Positions 34,114 to 43,547 of a stretch of DNA of 64,000 nt are shown one piece after another. Each line of letters opens with the position of its first letter. Position 1 is the first letter of the stretch. Below the pieces are notes generated by a model. The model made no database searches. It was not told the origin of the DNA and saw nothing but the letters and a program-made list of their open reading frames with translations. The stretch is from Hufsiella ginkgonis (GTDB lineage: Bacteria > Bacteroidota > Bacteroidia > Sphingobacteriales > Sphingobacteriaceae): the NCBI RefSeq assembly GCF_009834915.1, contig NZ_WVHS01000001.1:62001-126000 (forward strand), read 5' to 3'. A program made the position numbers and the translations under genes.

Positions 34114-35787
34114 TCATGATAATCCATTTAACCGGTGTACCGGCACAGCGATAGAGATTTGCGTTCCGGTGGTTTCTTTGCTGATTGTATAACCGAAATT
34201 GTTTTTACAGCAACGGCGTTCCATGTTAGTCAGGCCATAATGGTCGCTTGATTGATCGGCCTCTTTCCAGGAGCCATTATCTTCCAGCAGGTAGGTCACC
34301 TGGTCTGCTCCGCAGCTCAGCGTCAGCCCGACCTCGGTGGCCCCGGCATGTTTGACTACGTTAGTCATTGCCTCTTTAAAGATAAAGATAAGGTTGAGTG
34401 CGGCGGATGGGTCGAGCTTTAAGCCTTCACATGCGACGGCCTCGGCGGAAAAGGCAATGTCGAATTGGTTGTAATATAGCTGCCCGTAACTGGTTAAATA
34501 ATCGAAAAGTTCATTGGGGTCGTCGCCGTTATGGTTGAGCTGCCACAAAAAGTCTTTGCTGCTGGCGTACAAGCTATTACTGTTCTCAACGATACTCTGG
34601 ATTATGGGTTGCAATTCATGTTCCCTGTTGAGTTTCAGCTTCAGCAGCCCCGCCTGGCGGGTAATTGCTGACAACATATTACCCGTCTGGTCATGAAAAT
34701 CGGTAGCGATGGTCTCACGCATGCTGTTCAGTTGTTCCGTCCGCAGCCTGAGCGATCCGGTCATTTTATTGAAGTTTTGCGAGAGCCTGCCCACCTCGTC
34801 ATTGACCTCTACCTCCACCTGCGTGTTCAAATCACCCGAAATGACCTGCTGTACACCCTTAACAATTTTATTTAAATGTCTCAGCAAGGTAAGCCGGAGC
34901 AACATGGGCAGGAAAATAGCGATGAGTAAAGTGCTCACCGGAATGATCCATACAAACATTTTGATATAAGGCGCCGTGGCAGCGGTAGTGAGCGGTCCAA
35001 ATAAAATAATCACTATAATACTGATCACGGTTAAAGTGAGAAAAAGGGTGATACCTACCAGCTTGGTCTCAAAAGAAGTTTGTTCGTGCGCGTAATTAAA
35101 ATAGGCGAAAGCGACTAATAAAGTAAGGGAAACGGAAAACAGGTAGCTCAATAAAAAATATAACGTCACCGGTATAATCCCGAATATGACCAGGATATTG
35201 TCCACTTGAATAAGCGTGAGCAAAACAAGGCTTAAGGCAAAGCCGCCGAATACAGCTACTTCACGCGTCGAAGGGTGAAGCAACTCTCCAATGAAAGAAA
35301 AAGGGCCGCGCCCTTGCAAAAAGAATTTAATCTTTCTCAAATAATTAATCGCGGCCAGTAAGGTAGACACGCTGATAATGACCTGGAAAGCCAGGATATA
35401 ATCGAGGTTGACATCATTGTCGGGCGCAAAATCTTTTAGCCACAAATAACTGGCTGATCCGTAAAGAACGATAAAGACAGTCATGATCACTTTCGACTCC
35501 CGCGGATAGCTGGGCTTGTAAAAGTGGTAAGAACACCAGATCACGGACAAAATATGTACCCCAAAAAGAAAAAATGAAACACCATATAAAATAGTTGGAG
35601 CCACCGTCATAAAGTCGATGAAAACACTTGCCAACGCGGCAGGAACGGCTGTCAAATACAGCAGGATGACCATGTAGCAATCCCTGGTCTTATTTCTAAG
35701 CCGAAGTAAATAGACCAGGAAAACCAGGTCGATGCAGGTGATTGATAAGTTCGGAATAGAACTTACTTCAGGCTGAAACCAGTTCAT
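34114..35787 (-). CDS. Membrane sensor histidine kinase (HisKA_3 type)
   Basis: I start at the ATG at 35785-35787 (MNWFQPEVSS); the frame reaches 30 codons further, but that part has no family match. The 557-residue protein has about eight N-terminal membrane segments, two more near residues 250-310, a HAMP linker (QVISGDLNTQVEVEVNDEVGRL), a dimerisation helix with the phospho-accepting histidine in DFHDQTGNM near residue 363, and an ATPase domain with EAMTNVVKHAGA and GLTNMERR. The large 7TM-like N-terminal part means the signal is probably sensed in the membrane. The partner regulator is the adjacent LuxR-type gene. Confidence 0.9.
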   Translation of the reverse strand: MNWFQPEVSSIPNLSITCIDLVFLVYLLRLRNKTRDCYMVILLYLTAVPAALASVFIDFMTVAPTILYGVSFFLFGVHILSVIWCSYHFYKPSYPRESKVIMTVFIVLYGSASYLWLKDFAPDNDVNLDYILAFQVIISVSTLLAAINYLRKIKFFLQGRGPFSFIGELLHPSTREVAVFGGFALSLVLLTLIQVDNILVIFGIIPVTLYFLLSYLFSVSLTLLVAFAYFNYAHEQTSFETKLVGITLFLTLTVISIIVIILFGPLTTAATAPYIKMFVWIIPVSTLLIAIFLPMLLRLTLLRHLNKIVKGVQQVISGDLNTQVEVEVNDEVGRLSQNFNKMTGSLRLRTEQLNSMRETIATDFHDQTGNMLSAITRQAGLLKLKLNREHELQPIIQSIVENSNSLYASSKDFLWQLNHNGDDPNELFDYLTSYGQLYYNQFDIAFSAEAVACEGLKLDPSAALNLIFIFKEAMTNVVKHAGATEVGLTLSCGADQVTYLLEDNGSWKEADQSSDHYGLTNMERRCCKNNFGYTISKETTGTQISIAVPVHRLNGLS

Positions 35788-36212
35788 GTTAACATCAAGG
35801 AGTAATATGATCGAATCGCTATCTAAGACAAGGTAAGTGAATTCATGAGGTTTTAATGGCGCCGGGTTTAAAATCACCCAATTTGGGTGATAACGACTTT
35901 AACTTACGTTTCACGATGATAGTCACCAGGTCACTTTCCAGGACAGGGAAGAATTATGGGAAATTGACGATCATCCTGCAGAGGCGTTCTCAGAATTCGA
36001 ATTCAGCGACTAACCCGGTTCGCACAGGCATGTACGGAGAGCCTTTTCTAATTAGCTATACCGGCTTCATCTTCGATAATGGAGTAGTGAAAGAATTTTC
36101 ATTGCGTAGCAAAAATGAACCGATTATAATATCCCAATTAGTCAAACAATAACTGCTATTTATGCTTCTTCTTTCGACGCTGCCTGGGAATTTCTCAGAT
36201 TGAAATCATATA
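35788..36212. other. Divergent gap with possible short fragments
   Basis: About 425 bp between two divergent signalling genes. An open frame of 98 codons (35856-36152) has no match. One sub-frame without a start codon reads VTFQDREELWEIDDH (from ~35925), and a 40-codon frame with ATG at 36030 reads MYGEPFLISYTGFIFDNG. Both look protein-like but neither is supported enough to call. Confidence 0.35.
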
Positions 36213-36590
36213 ATGAAGGAAAAAGATAGAGACAACGCGAAGTCGGTGCTCGTTGTGGAAGATGACCGGGATATTTCTGAAGTGGTTTCGTTTATTCTCG
36301 AAAATGAAGGTTACCACGTGCAGACCAATTGCGACGGGCATTTATTTCCAGAGGATTGGAAAGATCGACCGAGCCTGATCTTGCTTGACATATGGATACT
36401 GGATGTTAACGGGGGAGATATCTGTGATAGGTTCAAGCACGATCCAACCTTAAAAGATATTCCGATTATCATGATGTCTGCTAACCGTGACCTAAGTGTT
36501 ATCGCATATAATTGTAAGGCTGATGATTTTCTTTCCAAGCCTTTCGATATCCAACTGCTGATCGATAAAGTCGCCAGGCTTATCGCTTAA
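36213..36590 (+). CDS. Single-domain response regulator
   Basis: The 125-residue protein is a lone receiver domain: acidic pair in VLVVEDDRDISEVV, phospho-acceptor aspartate in LILLDIWIL near residue 60, the conserved Ser/Thr in IIMMSANRD and the conserved lysine in FLSKPFD. There is no output domain, so it acts either by phosphotransfer or by protein-protein contact, as CheY-like receivers do. No dedicated kinase adjoins it, though the upstream divergent kinase gene and the multi-PAS kinase 2.6 kb away are candidates. Start ATG at 36213. Confidence 0.92.
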   Translation: MKEKDRDNAKSVLVVEDDRDISEVVSFILENEGYHVQTNCDGHLFPEDWKDRPSLILLDIWILDVNGGDICDRFKHDPTLKDIPIIMMSANRDLSVIAYNCKADDFLSKPFDIQLLIDKVARLIA

Positions 36591-36740
36591 ATGCAAACGT
36601 CTCTGAATCAACTTCAACTAACAGCATTCGCCGGTGCGAACAGAGGCATAATGGCGAAAGCGACCCAGGGATGAAGCGCAAAGCCAGCTATTAATTATAG
36701 AACCGCTACACTATTTGTTTAATATTTTCAAAATTATTTG

Positions 36741-36786
36741 CGTAACCCAAACGTTACGATTATTATTGCGTAATCTTTAGGTTACA
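36741..36786 (+). promoter_or_regulatory. Tandem palindromic operator of the ArsR-AHSA1 operon
   Basis: Two copies of an inverted repeat lie 28 bp apart: CGTAAC-N6-GTTACG (36741-36758, perfect arms) and CGTAAT-N6-GTTACA (36769-36786). The second copy ends 5 bp before the ATG at 36792. Symmetric sites of this spacing suit a dimeric ArsR-type repressor, which the operon itself encodes. Confidence 0.65.
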
Positions 36787-36791
36787 CGTTT

Positions 36792-37247
36792 ATGAAACGA
36801 GATCTTACCATTAAATGGGCTTTGCCTTACCCGGTTGAAGAAGTCTGGCATTGCCTTACCGACCCGGAGATAATCAGCCAATGGCTGATGCAGAACGACT
36901 TTAAGGCGGAGGTCGGCCACCAATTCCGCTTCCATACACGGCCTATTCCCAAAATGGGGTTTGATGGCATCGTTTATTGTGAAGTGAAAGAGGTGGTTCC
37001 TTTGCAGAAGCTGGTGTATACCTGGAAGGGCGGCCCGAAGCCCGGCGTGATCGAACTGGACACCCTGGTGACCTGGACGCTTAAGACCACCGCCGATGGA
37101 ACCGAAGTGACGCTGGTACAGGCAGGTTTCCAGGGCTTCAAGAACTATATATCCAGCTTGTTCATGGGCAGCGGCTGGCGTAAAAAGATCCGCAACCGCT
37201 TCGCAGAACTATTAACCAGCTACGCCGATGCTCATACCGAATCCTGA
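36792..37247 (+). CDS. SRPBCC (AHSA1/START-like) domain protein
   Basis: The 151-residue protein is a single AHSA1-type ligand-pocket domain: KWALPYPVEEVWHCLTDPEIISQWLMQNDF at the N-terminus, then the strand pattern FDGIVYCEVKEVVPLQKLVYTWKGG, and VTLVQAGFQGF near residue 115. Such proteins bind small hydrophobic ligands and often accompany ArsR-type regulators, as here. Its 3' end overlaps the ArsR gene by 20 bp, so translation is coupled. The ligand is unknown, and no Hsp90 role should be assumed. First gene of a three-gene operon. Confidence 0.9.
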   Translation: MKRDLTIKWALPYPVEEVWHCLTDPEIISQWLMQNDFKAEVGHQFRFHTRPIPKMGFDGIVYCEVKEVVPLQKLVYTWKGGPKPGVIELDTLVTWTLKTTADGTEVTLVQAGFQGFKNYISSLFMGSGWRKKIRNRFAELLTSYADAHTES

Positions 37248-37569
37248 TCCCTTCCAGGCCATTGCCGATCGCAGCAGGCGGGAAATATTGATGCTCATAT
37301 CGAAAGAAAGATTGCCGATCAACCAGGTAGCTGAGAACTTCGAGATCAGCCGCCCCGCGATATCCAAGCACATTAAAGTGTTGTGTGAGGCGAGGCTTGT
37401 TACCATCACCACCTATGGCCGCGAACGGTATTGTGAACTGAATGAGCAAGGATTTAACGAGATCCGCGAATGGCTAAGCTATTACGACCAGTTCTGGCAA
37501 GAGAAACTGCAGGGATTGGAAGACTTACTGAAACAACGATCAAAAAATAAAAACAATGAAAGCAATTGA
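37228..37569 (+). CDS. ArsR-family transcriptional repressor
   Basis: The 113-residue winged-helix protein has the ArsR pattern PFQAIADRSRREILMLISKER, the recognition helix in EISRPAISKHIKVLCEAR (about 45-62) and the wing ITTYGRERYCELNE. The usual metal-binding CVC motif is absent (the helix has only C55 and a Cys further on), so it is more like the group of regulators paired with AHSA1 proteins than an arsenic sensor. It probably binds the tandem palindrome upstream of the operon. It overlaps the AHSA1 gene by 20 bp and the glyoxalase-like gene by 14 bp. Confidence 0.93.
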   Translation: MLIPNPDPFQAIADRSRREILMLISKERLPINQVAENFEISRPAISKHIKVLCEARLVTITTYGRERYCELNEQGFNEIREWLSYYDQFWQEKLQGLEDLLKQRSKNKNNESN

Positions 37570-37921
37570 GATTATCTCCATCCCCGTTACCGACCAGCAA
37601 AAAGCTAAACAATTTTACGTCGACCTGGGATTCACCGTATTGGTAGAAGCGCCTTTCGAAGGCGATAAACAATGGATCCAGCTGGGTTTCCCTGGCAGCG
37701 ATTTATCAATCACCTTGGTGACCTGGTTTGAGAATATGTCGCCGGGCTGTATCAACGGATTGGTGATCAAAACCGATGACCTGGAAAAAGACAGGGAAGC
37801 ACTGACTGCCAAAGGGATCTCCGTAGGGCAAACGGATCAAACGCCCTGGGGACTTTTTGCCGCGGTTAACGATCCGGACGGTAACAGGCTCAGTTTGCAC
37901 CAGGATATTAAACCGAGATAA
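37556..37921 (+). CDS. VOC (glyoxalase/bleomycin-resistance-like) protein
   Basis: The 121-residue protein has two beta-alpha-beta-beta-beta modules of the vicinal-oxygen-chelate fold: EIISIPVTDQQKAKQFYVDLGF at the start, then WGLFAAVNDPDGNRLSLHQ at the end. The N-terminal metal position is not the usual His (it is I/S in IISIPVT), while the C-terminal module has a candidate Glu/His set in NDPDGNRLSLHQD, so catalysis cannot be assumed. It ends the AHSA1-ArsR operon, with a 14-bp overlap, and may be a ligand-binding or detoxifying enzyme for the same unknown compound. Confidence 0.9.
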   Translation: MKAIEIISIPVTDQQKAKQFYVDLGFTVLVEAPFEGDKQWIQLGFPGSDLSITLVTWFENMSPGCINGLVIKTDDLEKDREALTAKGISVGQTDQTPWGLFAAVNDPDGNRLSLHQDIKPR

Positions 37922-37926
37922 CCTGT

Positions 37927-38027
37927 TTAATCTATTGTCGTCGACTTGGCGGGAGTGATTAGGCTTATTCTGGGGTAATTGTTCCGAATGTAAACCAGCA
38001 TCAGGATAAGGAAAAACTCTATGACGA
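37927..38027 (-). pseudogene. Possible C-terminal fragment of a membrane protein
   Basis: A start-less minus-strand frame reads VIEFFLILMLVYIRNNYP, then RISLITPAKSTTID and a stop. It has a transmembrane-like helix and a sensible C-terminus but is only ~32 codons long. I do not recognise the parent gene; it may be chance. Confidence 0.25.
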
Positions 38028-38281
38028 GCGGCTATCAGAAACCGCACAGGTGAACCGGTAAGACTGCTTAGTGAGGATGTGCTTACGACACCATCCTGAT
38101 GATACTTGTTACCTGCACTATTAGCTCCTTTGCGGTTGAAAAGTTTTGCGGGCAATTACATTAAAACAGTCCGGCTAACAAGCGGACGCATCATTCGGTG
38201 AAGACAATGCGCTAAACAGGGCGAACGGTCTTTTTAAAAAGTTGTTCAAATAGCACGACATACACCAAATATTACGCATAG

Positions 38282-38813
38282 CTAACCTGTTTTTTTATTT
38301 TCCATGGCAACCTGTCGTTGTTCCTCCTTCTCCAAATCCCTTATATACTGGTGCTTCAAATGATCGTAAAATGAATGGCCCTTCGCGTCCAATCGCGCCG
38401 CCGCCGGCCGCCATCATTAAACTGGATATCACTTTTACGATCAGTATGCGCAGTCCGAGCAGCTTATCCACCCAAGATGCCGTCCTTGGTGCCGACAATT
38501 CGATGGCAGCCATCACCTGCGGGATCCCGCTTCCTTTGGCATAGGGCGCGAATCGTTTTACGATATACCAGGAAGCGATAAAGCAAACAGGCATCAAAAT
38601 GAATAGCAGCCAGCTGTGAAAGTTAAACGCTTTGATCGCCAGGCCCTCAGCCAGGAGAAATAACCTGGAATATGCAACCGCCACCAGTCCTGTTATTACC
38701 GAGGCTAACCAGAACGGAATGGCCTGCAATAAATTCTTTTTAATTTCTTCGTTTCGAATCCTGTCGAACGCGCGTTTCAATGGGAGCCGTATACTATCGG
38801 GAATGCTCATCAA
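38282..38813 (-). pseudogene. ClC-type chloride channel, collapsed by internal deletion
   Basis: The first ~145 residues are a typical ClC N-terminus: several membrane helices, the selectivity motif GSGIPQVMAAIEL, then GGGAIGREGP, the second ClC signature. Immediately after it the frame runs into unrelated residues and stops after 172 codons, while intact ClC proteins exceed 400. In the next frame the following DNA reads HSFYDHLKHQYIRDLEKE and ends QVAMENKKTG, like the C-terminal cytoplasmic tail of Bacteroidota ClC proteins. So the gene has kept its ends and lost its middle, roughly 250 codons. A function as a channel is not possible. Confidence 0.8.
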
Positions 38814-39200
38814 TGGAATTTATAAGGCAAAATTACTTGTTTAGGACGAGCGTCCCATTTAATAATGTTCCACTTAATTTTATGTAACATCATCGACGAT
38901 GACGATTTGGAGCAAGCTCTTGGGAAACGCCTCAAAATATATGCGAGAAATAAGGATTTGAAGGACAGGCCCGGATCGTGGTGGATTTATTAACTAATTG
39001 TTAACCTGTTGATTAAGTGTGCGATCGTCGTAACGTAGGTATTGTTGAGTTATTTTTGCAGGAAGAACATCTGAAACGCTGCAGTCAAATATCAGCACAT
39101 TTGTGTTTGTTGCGTAATAGTTAATTTACCACTAATGTGGCATCTCTTAGCGAACTTTTATATTTTTGTTAAGCCCGCAGTTCCGGGTTTGTGATGCAGG
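38814..39200. other. Gap upstream of the multi-PAS kinase
   Basis: About 390 bp. TATTTTTG at 39161-39168 is a perfect -7 element 32 bp before the kinase ATG, and an identical element lies at 39051-39058; neither has a good -33 TTTG. A start-less frame (38868-38990) reads CNIIDDDDLEQALGKRL, like the beginning of a receiver domain, but is too short to call. Confidence 0.4.
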
Positions 39201-41267
39201 ATGAGTAACCTACCTTTTAATTTCGACAGCGATACACTGCTGTCAATTCTCCGGCGCTCCAAAGATGCCACCGCTATTTATTCAGATGAGAATTTAACCA
39301 TCGCCTTTGCCAATGAGGCCATGATGCGGCTTTGGGGAAAAGCGAACGATCTTACCGGGAGTACGCTCGAACAGGCGCTGCCCGAATTGGAAGGTCAGCC
39401 CTTCGTTAATTTGCTGAAGGAAGTATGGAGAACGGGACAAACTTACCGGGCTACCAACACCCCTGCCGACATGGTGATCGATGGTGAGCTTCGACGGGGA
39501 CATTACGATTTCATTTATGAAGCCTTGCCAGGCAACCAGGGCAAAACCCTGTGCATACTACATACCGCCACCGAAGTGAGCGATCGGGTAGCGGCATGGA
39601 AAGAAATAGAGGAACGGCACCTGAAGGAGCAGGAACTCAACGAAGAGCTTACCGCTGCGATGGAGGAATACCGGGCAACGGGCGAGGAACTTCAACAGTT
39701 AAACGAGCAATACCAGGTAGTGAACGAAGAGTTCCAGGCCGCCAATGAACAGCTTGAAAGTTACCAGGCGGAACTGGAAGAAGCCAACCTGCTGCTTACC
39801 CGCAGGAATACGTTGCTCGTTGACGAGAAAACCGCACTCAGCGATGCCGAACGCAAAGCGCTGAGCCTGATGGCGGACGCCCCGGTAGCCATCGCAGTAC
39901 TTTCCGGTCCTGAGATGATCGTTGAATCGGCCAACCCGATGATCCTGAAGCTGTGGTCAAAAAAGGTTGACGTGATCGGCATGCCGCTGGCCCCGGCGTT
40001 TCCTGAACTGGAAGGACAGTCTTTTTTTGAAATCCTCGGCGAAGTATACCGTTCGGGCGAACCGTACCGCGGTAACGAGGTCAAAGCTGTCATCAATGAT
40101 GGAGGAAAATTGACCGACCGGTTTTTCAACTTCGTTTACCAGCCTATTCATGACCCTTCGGGAGGAATCCGCTCCATAATGGTGGTGGCTACCGATGTAA
40201 CCGCCCAGGTGGATGCGCGAAAAGAAGCGCACGACCTGAACGAACGTTTCCGGCTGGCGCTGAGCGCCGGCATGCTTGGCTCTTACGAACTGGATATCCG
40301 AACCGGGAAAATGATCTGCTCGGACCAATGCAAAAGGAACTTCGGGCTGAAGCCTAAAGACCGGCTCGATTTTCCGGACCTGCTTCACGCGATTCTGCCG
40401 GAGCACCGTTCTTACGTGGAAGAGCGGGTAAACGAGGCGATTCAAACAAAAGGCGTTTATACGGCGGAATACCAGATCACCTGGCCCGATGGCTCACGGC
40501 ATTGGATCACTGCCTCTGGTCGCCCCCGGTACGACGAATCCGGGAACCCGGTCATGATGGTGGGCGTTACGCTTGATATCACGGAAAGAAGGTTATTTGA
40601 GCAGCAAAAAGACGATTTCCTCAGTATCGCCAGTCACGAGCTGAAAACACCGATCACCAGCCTGAAAGCCAACTACCAGTTATTGGAACGTTTGAAGGAT
40701 CAGCCCGGTAACCCGATAGTCCCCAAATTGCTCGGTATGATGGGTAAAAGTATCCATAAGCTGGCAGCCCTTACTGATGAATTACTTAACGTGAAGCGAT
40801 TGGACGAGGGGAGGATCATGCTTCACAAGACCACGTTCGCGCTCAATGAATTAATGGAGAACTGCTGCACGCATGTCCGCACGGAAGGTGAATACGAGCT
40901 GGCGGTTTCCGTAAGCCCTCACCTATGGGTTTTTGCCGACGAACACCGTGTGGACCAGGTGATCACCAACTTTGTGAACAATGCGGTGAAGTATGCGCCC
41001 GGTTCAAAAAAAATCTTCCTGTCTGCGGAAAAAATAGCAGGCGAGATCAAAATATCCGTTCGGGACACCGGCCCCGGTATTCCCAAGGACCAGGTCCCGC
41101 ATTTATTCGATCGTTTTTGGCGCGCCAGCCATTCCGGTTCCGAGTATACGGGGCTGGGGCTCGGTCTTTACATCTGTGCGGAAATAGTACGTGCACATGG
41201 GGGTGAAATCGGTGTGGAAACTGAGATCGGCAATGGAAGTACGTTTTGGTTCACCTTGCCGAATTGA
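39201..41267 (+). CDS. Cytoplasmic multi-PAS hybrid-less sensor histidine kinase
   Basis: The 688-residue protein has no membrane segment. Order of parts: PAS domain (about 15-130), a coiled coil of ~65 residues (heptads in EEYRATGEELQQLNEQY and following), a second PAS (about 215-335), a third PAS with PAC-type end (about 345-460), HisKA with SHELKTP near residue 480, and HATPase with NNAVKYAP, DTGPGIP, and GLGLGLYI near the C-terminus. All kinase motifs are intact. It would sense a soluble or redox signal. No response regulator adjoins it; the lone receiver at 36.2 kb is the nearest orphan. Start ATG at 39201 matches a -7 element 32 bp upstream. Confidence 0.93.
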   Translation: MSNLPFNFDSDTLLSILRRSKDATAIYSDENLTIAFANEAMMRLWGKANDLTGSTLEQALPELEGQPFVNLLKEVWRTGQTYRATNTPADMVIDGELRRGHYDFIYEALPGNQGKTLCILHTATEVSDRVAAWKEIEERHLKEQELNEELTAAMEEYRATGEELQQLNEQYQVVNEEFQAANEQLESYQAELEEANLLLTRRNTLLVDEKTALSDAERKALSLMADAPVAIAVLSGPEMIVESANPMILKLWSKKVDVIGMPLAPAFPELEGQSFFEILGEVYRSGEPYRGNEVKAVINDGGKLTDRFFNFVYQPIHDPSGGIRSIMVVATDVTAQVDARKEAHDLNERFRLALSAGMLGSYELDIRTGKMICSDQCKRNFGLKPKDRLDFPDLLHAILPEHRSYVEERVNEAIQTKGVYTAEYQITWPDGSRHWITASGRPRYDESGNPVMMVGVTLDITERRLFEQQKDDFLSIASHELKTPITSLKANYQLLERLKDQPGNPIVPKLLGMMGKSIHKLAALTDELLNVKRLDEGRIMLHKTTFALNELMENCCTHVRTEGEYELAVSVSPHLWVFADEHRVDQVITNFVNNAVKYAPGSKKIFLSAEKIAGEIKISVRDTGPGIPKDQVPHLFDRFWRASHSGSEYTGLGLGLYICAEIVRAHGGEIGVETEIGNGSTFWFTLPN

Positions 41268-41396
41268 TGCATGGCATCTCATTTTTTATACCGGGGTATT
41301 TAAGCCGGGTGAAATTAATCCCCTCGTGGTTCAGTTACCCTCTTTTTCCATGTTCAACTGTTAAATTCAAAAATTTAAGCAGTTTTCCAGTGAATC

Positions 41397-43547
41397 TCAT
41401 AAATGCATAGCCATAGCCGGGTCACTGACCCCGGCTTTGCCTGTCTCCAGCCTTCCCGCGAAACGATGCGAGAAGCCCTGTGCCGTGCTCACCGTGAAAT
41501 CATACCAGTTGCTGCTTTTCGCTAAATTTACCGCTATCACGCGTTTCCTGCCTGCAACCAGCACCACCGGCTCAAATTCCGGGTAGCCGTAGGCCCCGGC
41601 CTTAATTTCCGCGCTTATGGGGCCCCTGTTTTTATTTCCCAGCACGATCGCAATACTATCCGCGTCGTGATCATACTGTAATTGCACCTCCGGTTCCGCC
41701 TGCCTGATGCTTCCCGTAAACCTGTGAAAATAACCGTTAGGGCCGTAGACCTCCAGGTCGTAAGCGCTATCAGGCCCCGTCACATCCCACTCATCTTTTA
41801 GCGACTTCCCCGCTTCCACCGTATATCGGCGCGGGATTTTTTGCAGTCGTTTCATATCGTACACATGGTACACCGAGCCTTTCTTGCCCTCGTTATCAAA
41901 GACCAGCTGCACCTGCCCTTTAGCTTTCAAACGTACGAGCGTACAGTGCAGGCGGTAAGGGAGCGCCCTTGAAGGACGGCTGCCTTTTTCCTGGTATAAG
42001 CCGGGCGGCTCAGCCGGGGCCGAGGCTTTCGGCAGCTTTTTAGACGCCGCGTCGGTCTGCTCAAATCCGCTGGTATCCGGCATTGCCGGAACCCTGGGGT
42101 CATTCGGTGTTACAAAGTCGAAGGCCGATGTAAGATCACTGCTGACGGCCCTGTGCCAGGGCGAAATAGCGGAAATGTGTATGCCGAAACGCTTCTCGAT
42201 AAATTGTCCAACCGAGGTATGGTCCGCTACTTCCGAGTGTACCCACCCGCCCTTGCTCCAGGGGGAGATAATGTACATAGGTACGCGCGGGCCCATGCCC
42301 CAGGGACGTATCTTACCCGAAATGGTATCCCGCTTATCAATGTATTTGCGCGGCCCGATTGCATCCCCGAGGTCGTCTTTATCATTATCAAAATACATAC
42401 CCGCAACATCCAGGCTGGACTTCCCTGCAAGCGTTCCGTCCAGGTTATAAGAGGGCACTGCGGGAGCCGGAAGGTGGTCGAAAAGACCGTCGTTCTCATC
42501 AAAGGTCAGGAAAAACACGGTTTTGCTCCACACTTCCGGGTTGGACGTAATGGCCGACAGCACATCATGCGTAAAATCAGACGCCCGGTAAGGGCTGGAC
42601 GGAGCGCCCGGGTGCTCCGAATTACGCTGGGATGGAAGAACCCAGCTGACCTGCGGCAAACGATCATTCTTAACATCGTTCGTTAAATCGTCTAATGACC
42701 AGTGCCGCATGCCGTTCTCGTAGACAGGGGACCCGGGCTTTGCGTTCCTGAAACTTTCAAAAGCCAGGCAACCGTTCATGGCCCCCGTCCAGTTATCGTT
42801 CGGGTCCTGGTAGATGCGCCAGCTGATCCCGGCTTGCTGCAGCACATCCGGAATGGTCGGCCATTTGAAAGCGCTTCCCTGGTAAACATAGCCCGGCTCA
42901 GGCATTTTTCCCTTTATCCAGCAGCGCAGGTTGACCGGTTCCGAATCCGCATCCGTACAGTTGATCCCGGCCGCCCGTTTTTTTGGATCACATACCGAGC
43001 CCGACCAGAATACGACCCGGTTCGGGTCGGTTCCCGTAGCAACGGAACAGTGATAGGCATCGCAGATCGTAAAATACTCCGCCATCGCATACTGGAAAGG
43101 GATCTCCTCCCTGGTATAGTAAGCCATCGAGTAGGGAGTCTTAAACAGCGGCCAAAACCCATACTTCCCCTGGTTCCAGGCCGCCTGTGTATCCGGGAAG
43201 TTGTGCGGTGTCCCGTTAACGAAAGCTGCATTGGTCACCTTCCCGTCGGCGCGGTAAGGCGGAACGATATTTTTTCCGTCCGACTGGTAGAACGCCCGCT
43301 TACCGCTTTCCAGCGGGATTGGGAAACGGTCGCCGAATCCCCTTACGCCTTTCATCGCACCGAAATAATGGTCGAATGAGCGGTTTTCCTGCATCAGGAC
43401 CACGATATGCTCAACATCCTTAATGGAACGGGTGATATTGTTTGCCTCAACCGCCAGCGCTTTTTTAAGCAACGGGTCCCAAACCGCAACGGTCAGCCCC
43501 AACGTCGCCGAGAGCTTGATAAAATCCCTTCTGTTCAGCTTAGACAT
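41397..43547 (-). CDS. Phosphocholine-type phospholipase C, Tat-exported
   Basis: The 716-residue protein has a twin-arginine signal (NRRDFIKLSATLGLTVAVWD), then the alkaline-phosphatase-superfamily core of bacterial phospholipase C, opening with IVVLMQENRSFDHYFG near residue 48, with further active-site stretches VATGTDPNRVVFWSG and FLTFDENDGLFDHLPAP. Two C-terminal beta-rich phospholipase C domains (about 530-610 and 625-700) follow. It is slightly shorter than Pseudomonas PlcH/PlcN-type enzymes. It would release phosphate-containing headgroups from phospholipids in the periplasm or outside. It is isolated from Pho-type genes and precedes the sulfatase/FGE cluster on the opposite strand. 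Confidence 0.93.
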   Translation of the reverse strand: MSKLNRRDFIKLSATLGLTVAVWDPLLKKALAVEANNITRSIKDVEHIVVLMQENRSFDHYFGAMKGVRGFGDRFPIPLESGKRAFYQSDGKNIVPPYRADGKVTNAAFVNGTPHNFPDTQAAWNQGKYGFWPLFKTPYSMAYYTREEIPFQYAMAEYFTICDAYHCSVATGTDPNRVVFWSGSVCDPKKRAAGINCTDADSEPVNLRCWIKGKMPEPGYVYQGSAFKWPTIPDVLQQAGISWRIYQDPNDNWTGAMNGCLAFESFRNAKPGSPVYENGMRHWSLDDLTNDVKNDRLPQVSWVLPSQRNSEHPGAPSSPYRASDFTHDVLSAITSNPEVWSKTVFFLTFDENDGLFDHLPAPAVPSYNLDGTLAGKSSLDVAGMYFDNDKDDLGDAIGPRKYIDKRDTISGKIRPWGMGPRVPMYIISPWSKGGWVHSEVADHTSVGQFIEKRFGIHISAISPWHRAVSSDLTSAFDFVTPNDPRVPAMPDTSGFEQTDAASKKLPKASAPAEPPGLYQEKGSRPSRALPYRLHCTLVRLKAKGQVQLVFDNEGKKGSVYHVYDMKRLQKIPRRYTVEAGKSLKDEWDVTGPDSAYDLEVYGPNGYFHRFTGSIRQAEPEVQLQYDHDADSIAIVLGNKNRGPISAEIKAGAYGYPEFEPVVLVAGRKRVIAVNLAKSSNWYDFTVSTAQGFSHRFAGRLETGKAGVSDPAMAMHL

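Noticed and set aside
35856..36152. 98-codon frame between two signalling genes
   Set aside because: No motif, and its start lies inside the promoter region of the divergent kinase gene.
38868..38990. Receiver-like fragment CNIIDDDDLEQAL
   Set aside because: Fewer than 40 codons, no start codon and no second receiver motif; too weak to call.
41397..43547. Phospholipase C as an acid phosphatase or sulfatase
   Set aside because: It lacks the CxPSR motif and has the phospholipase C core plus two C-terminal domains of that family.
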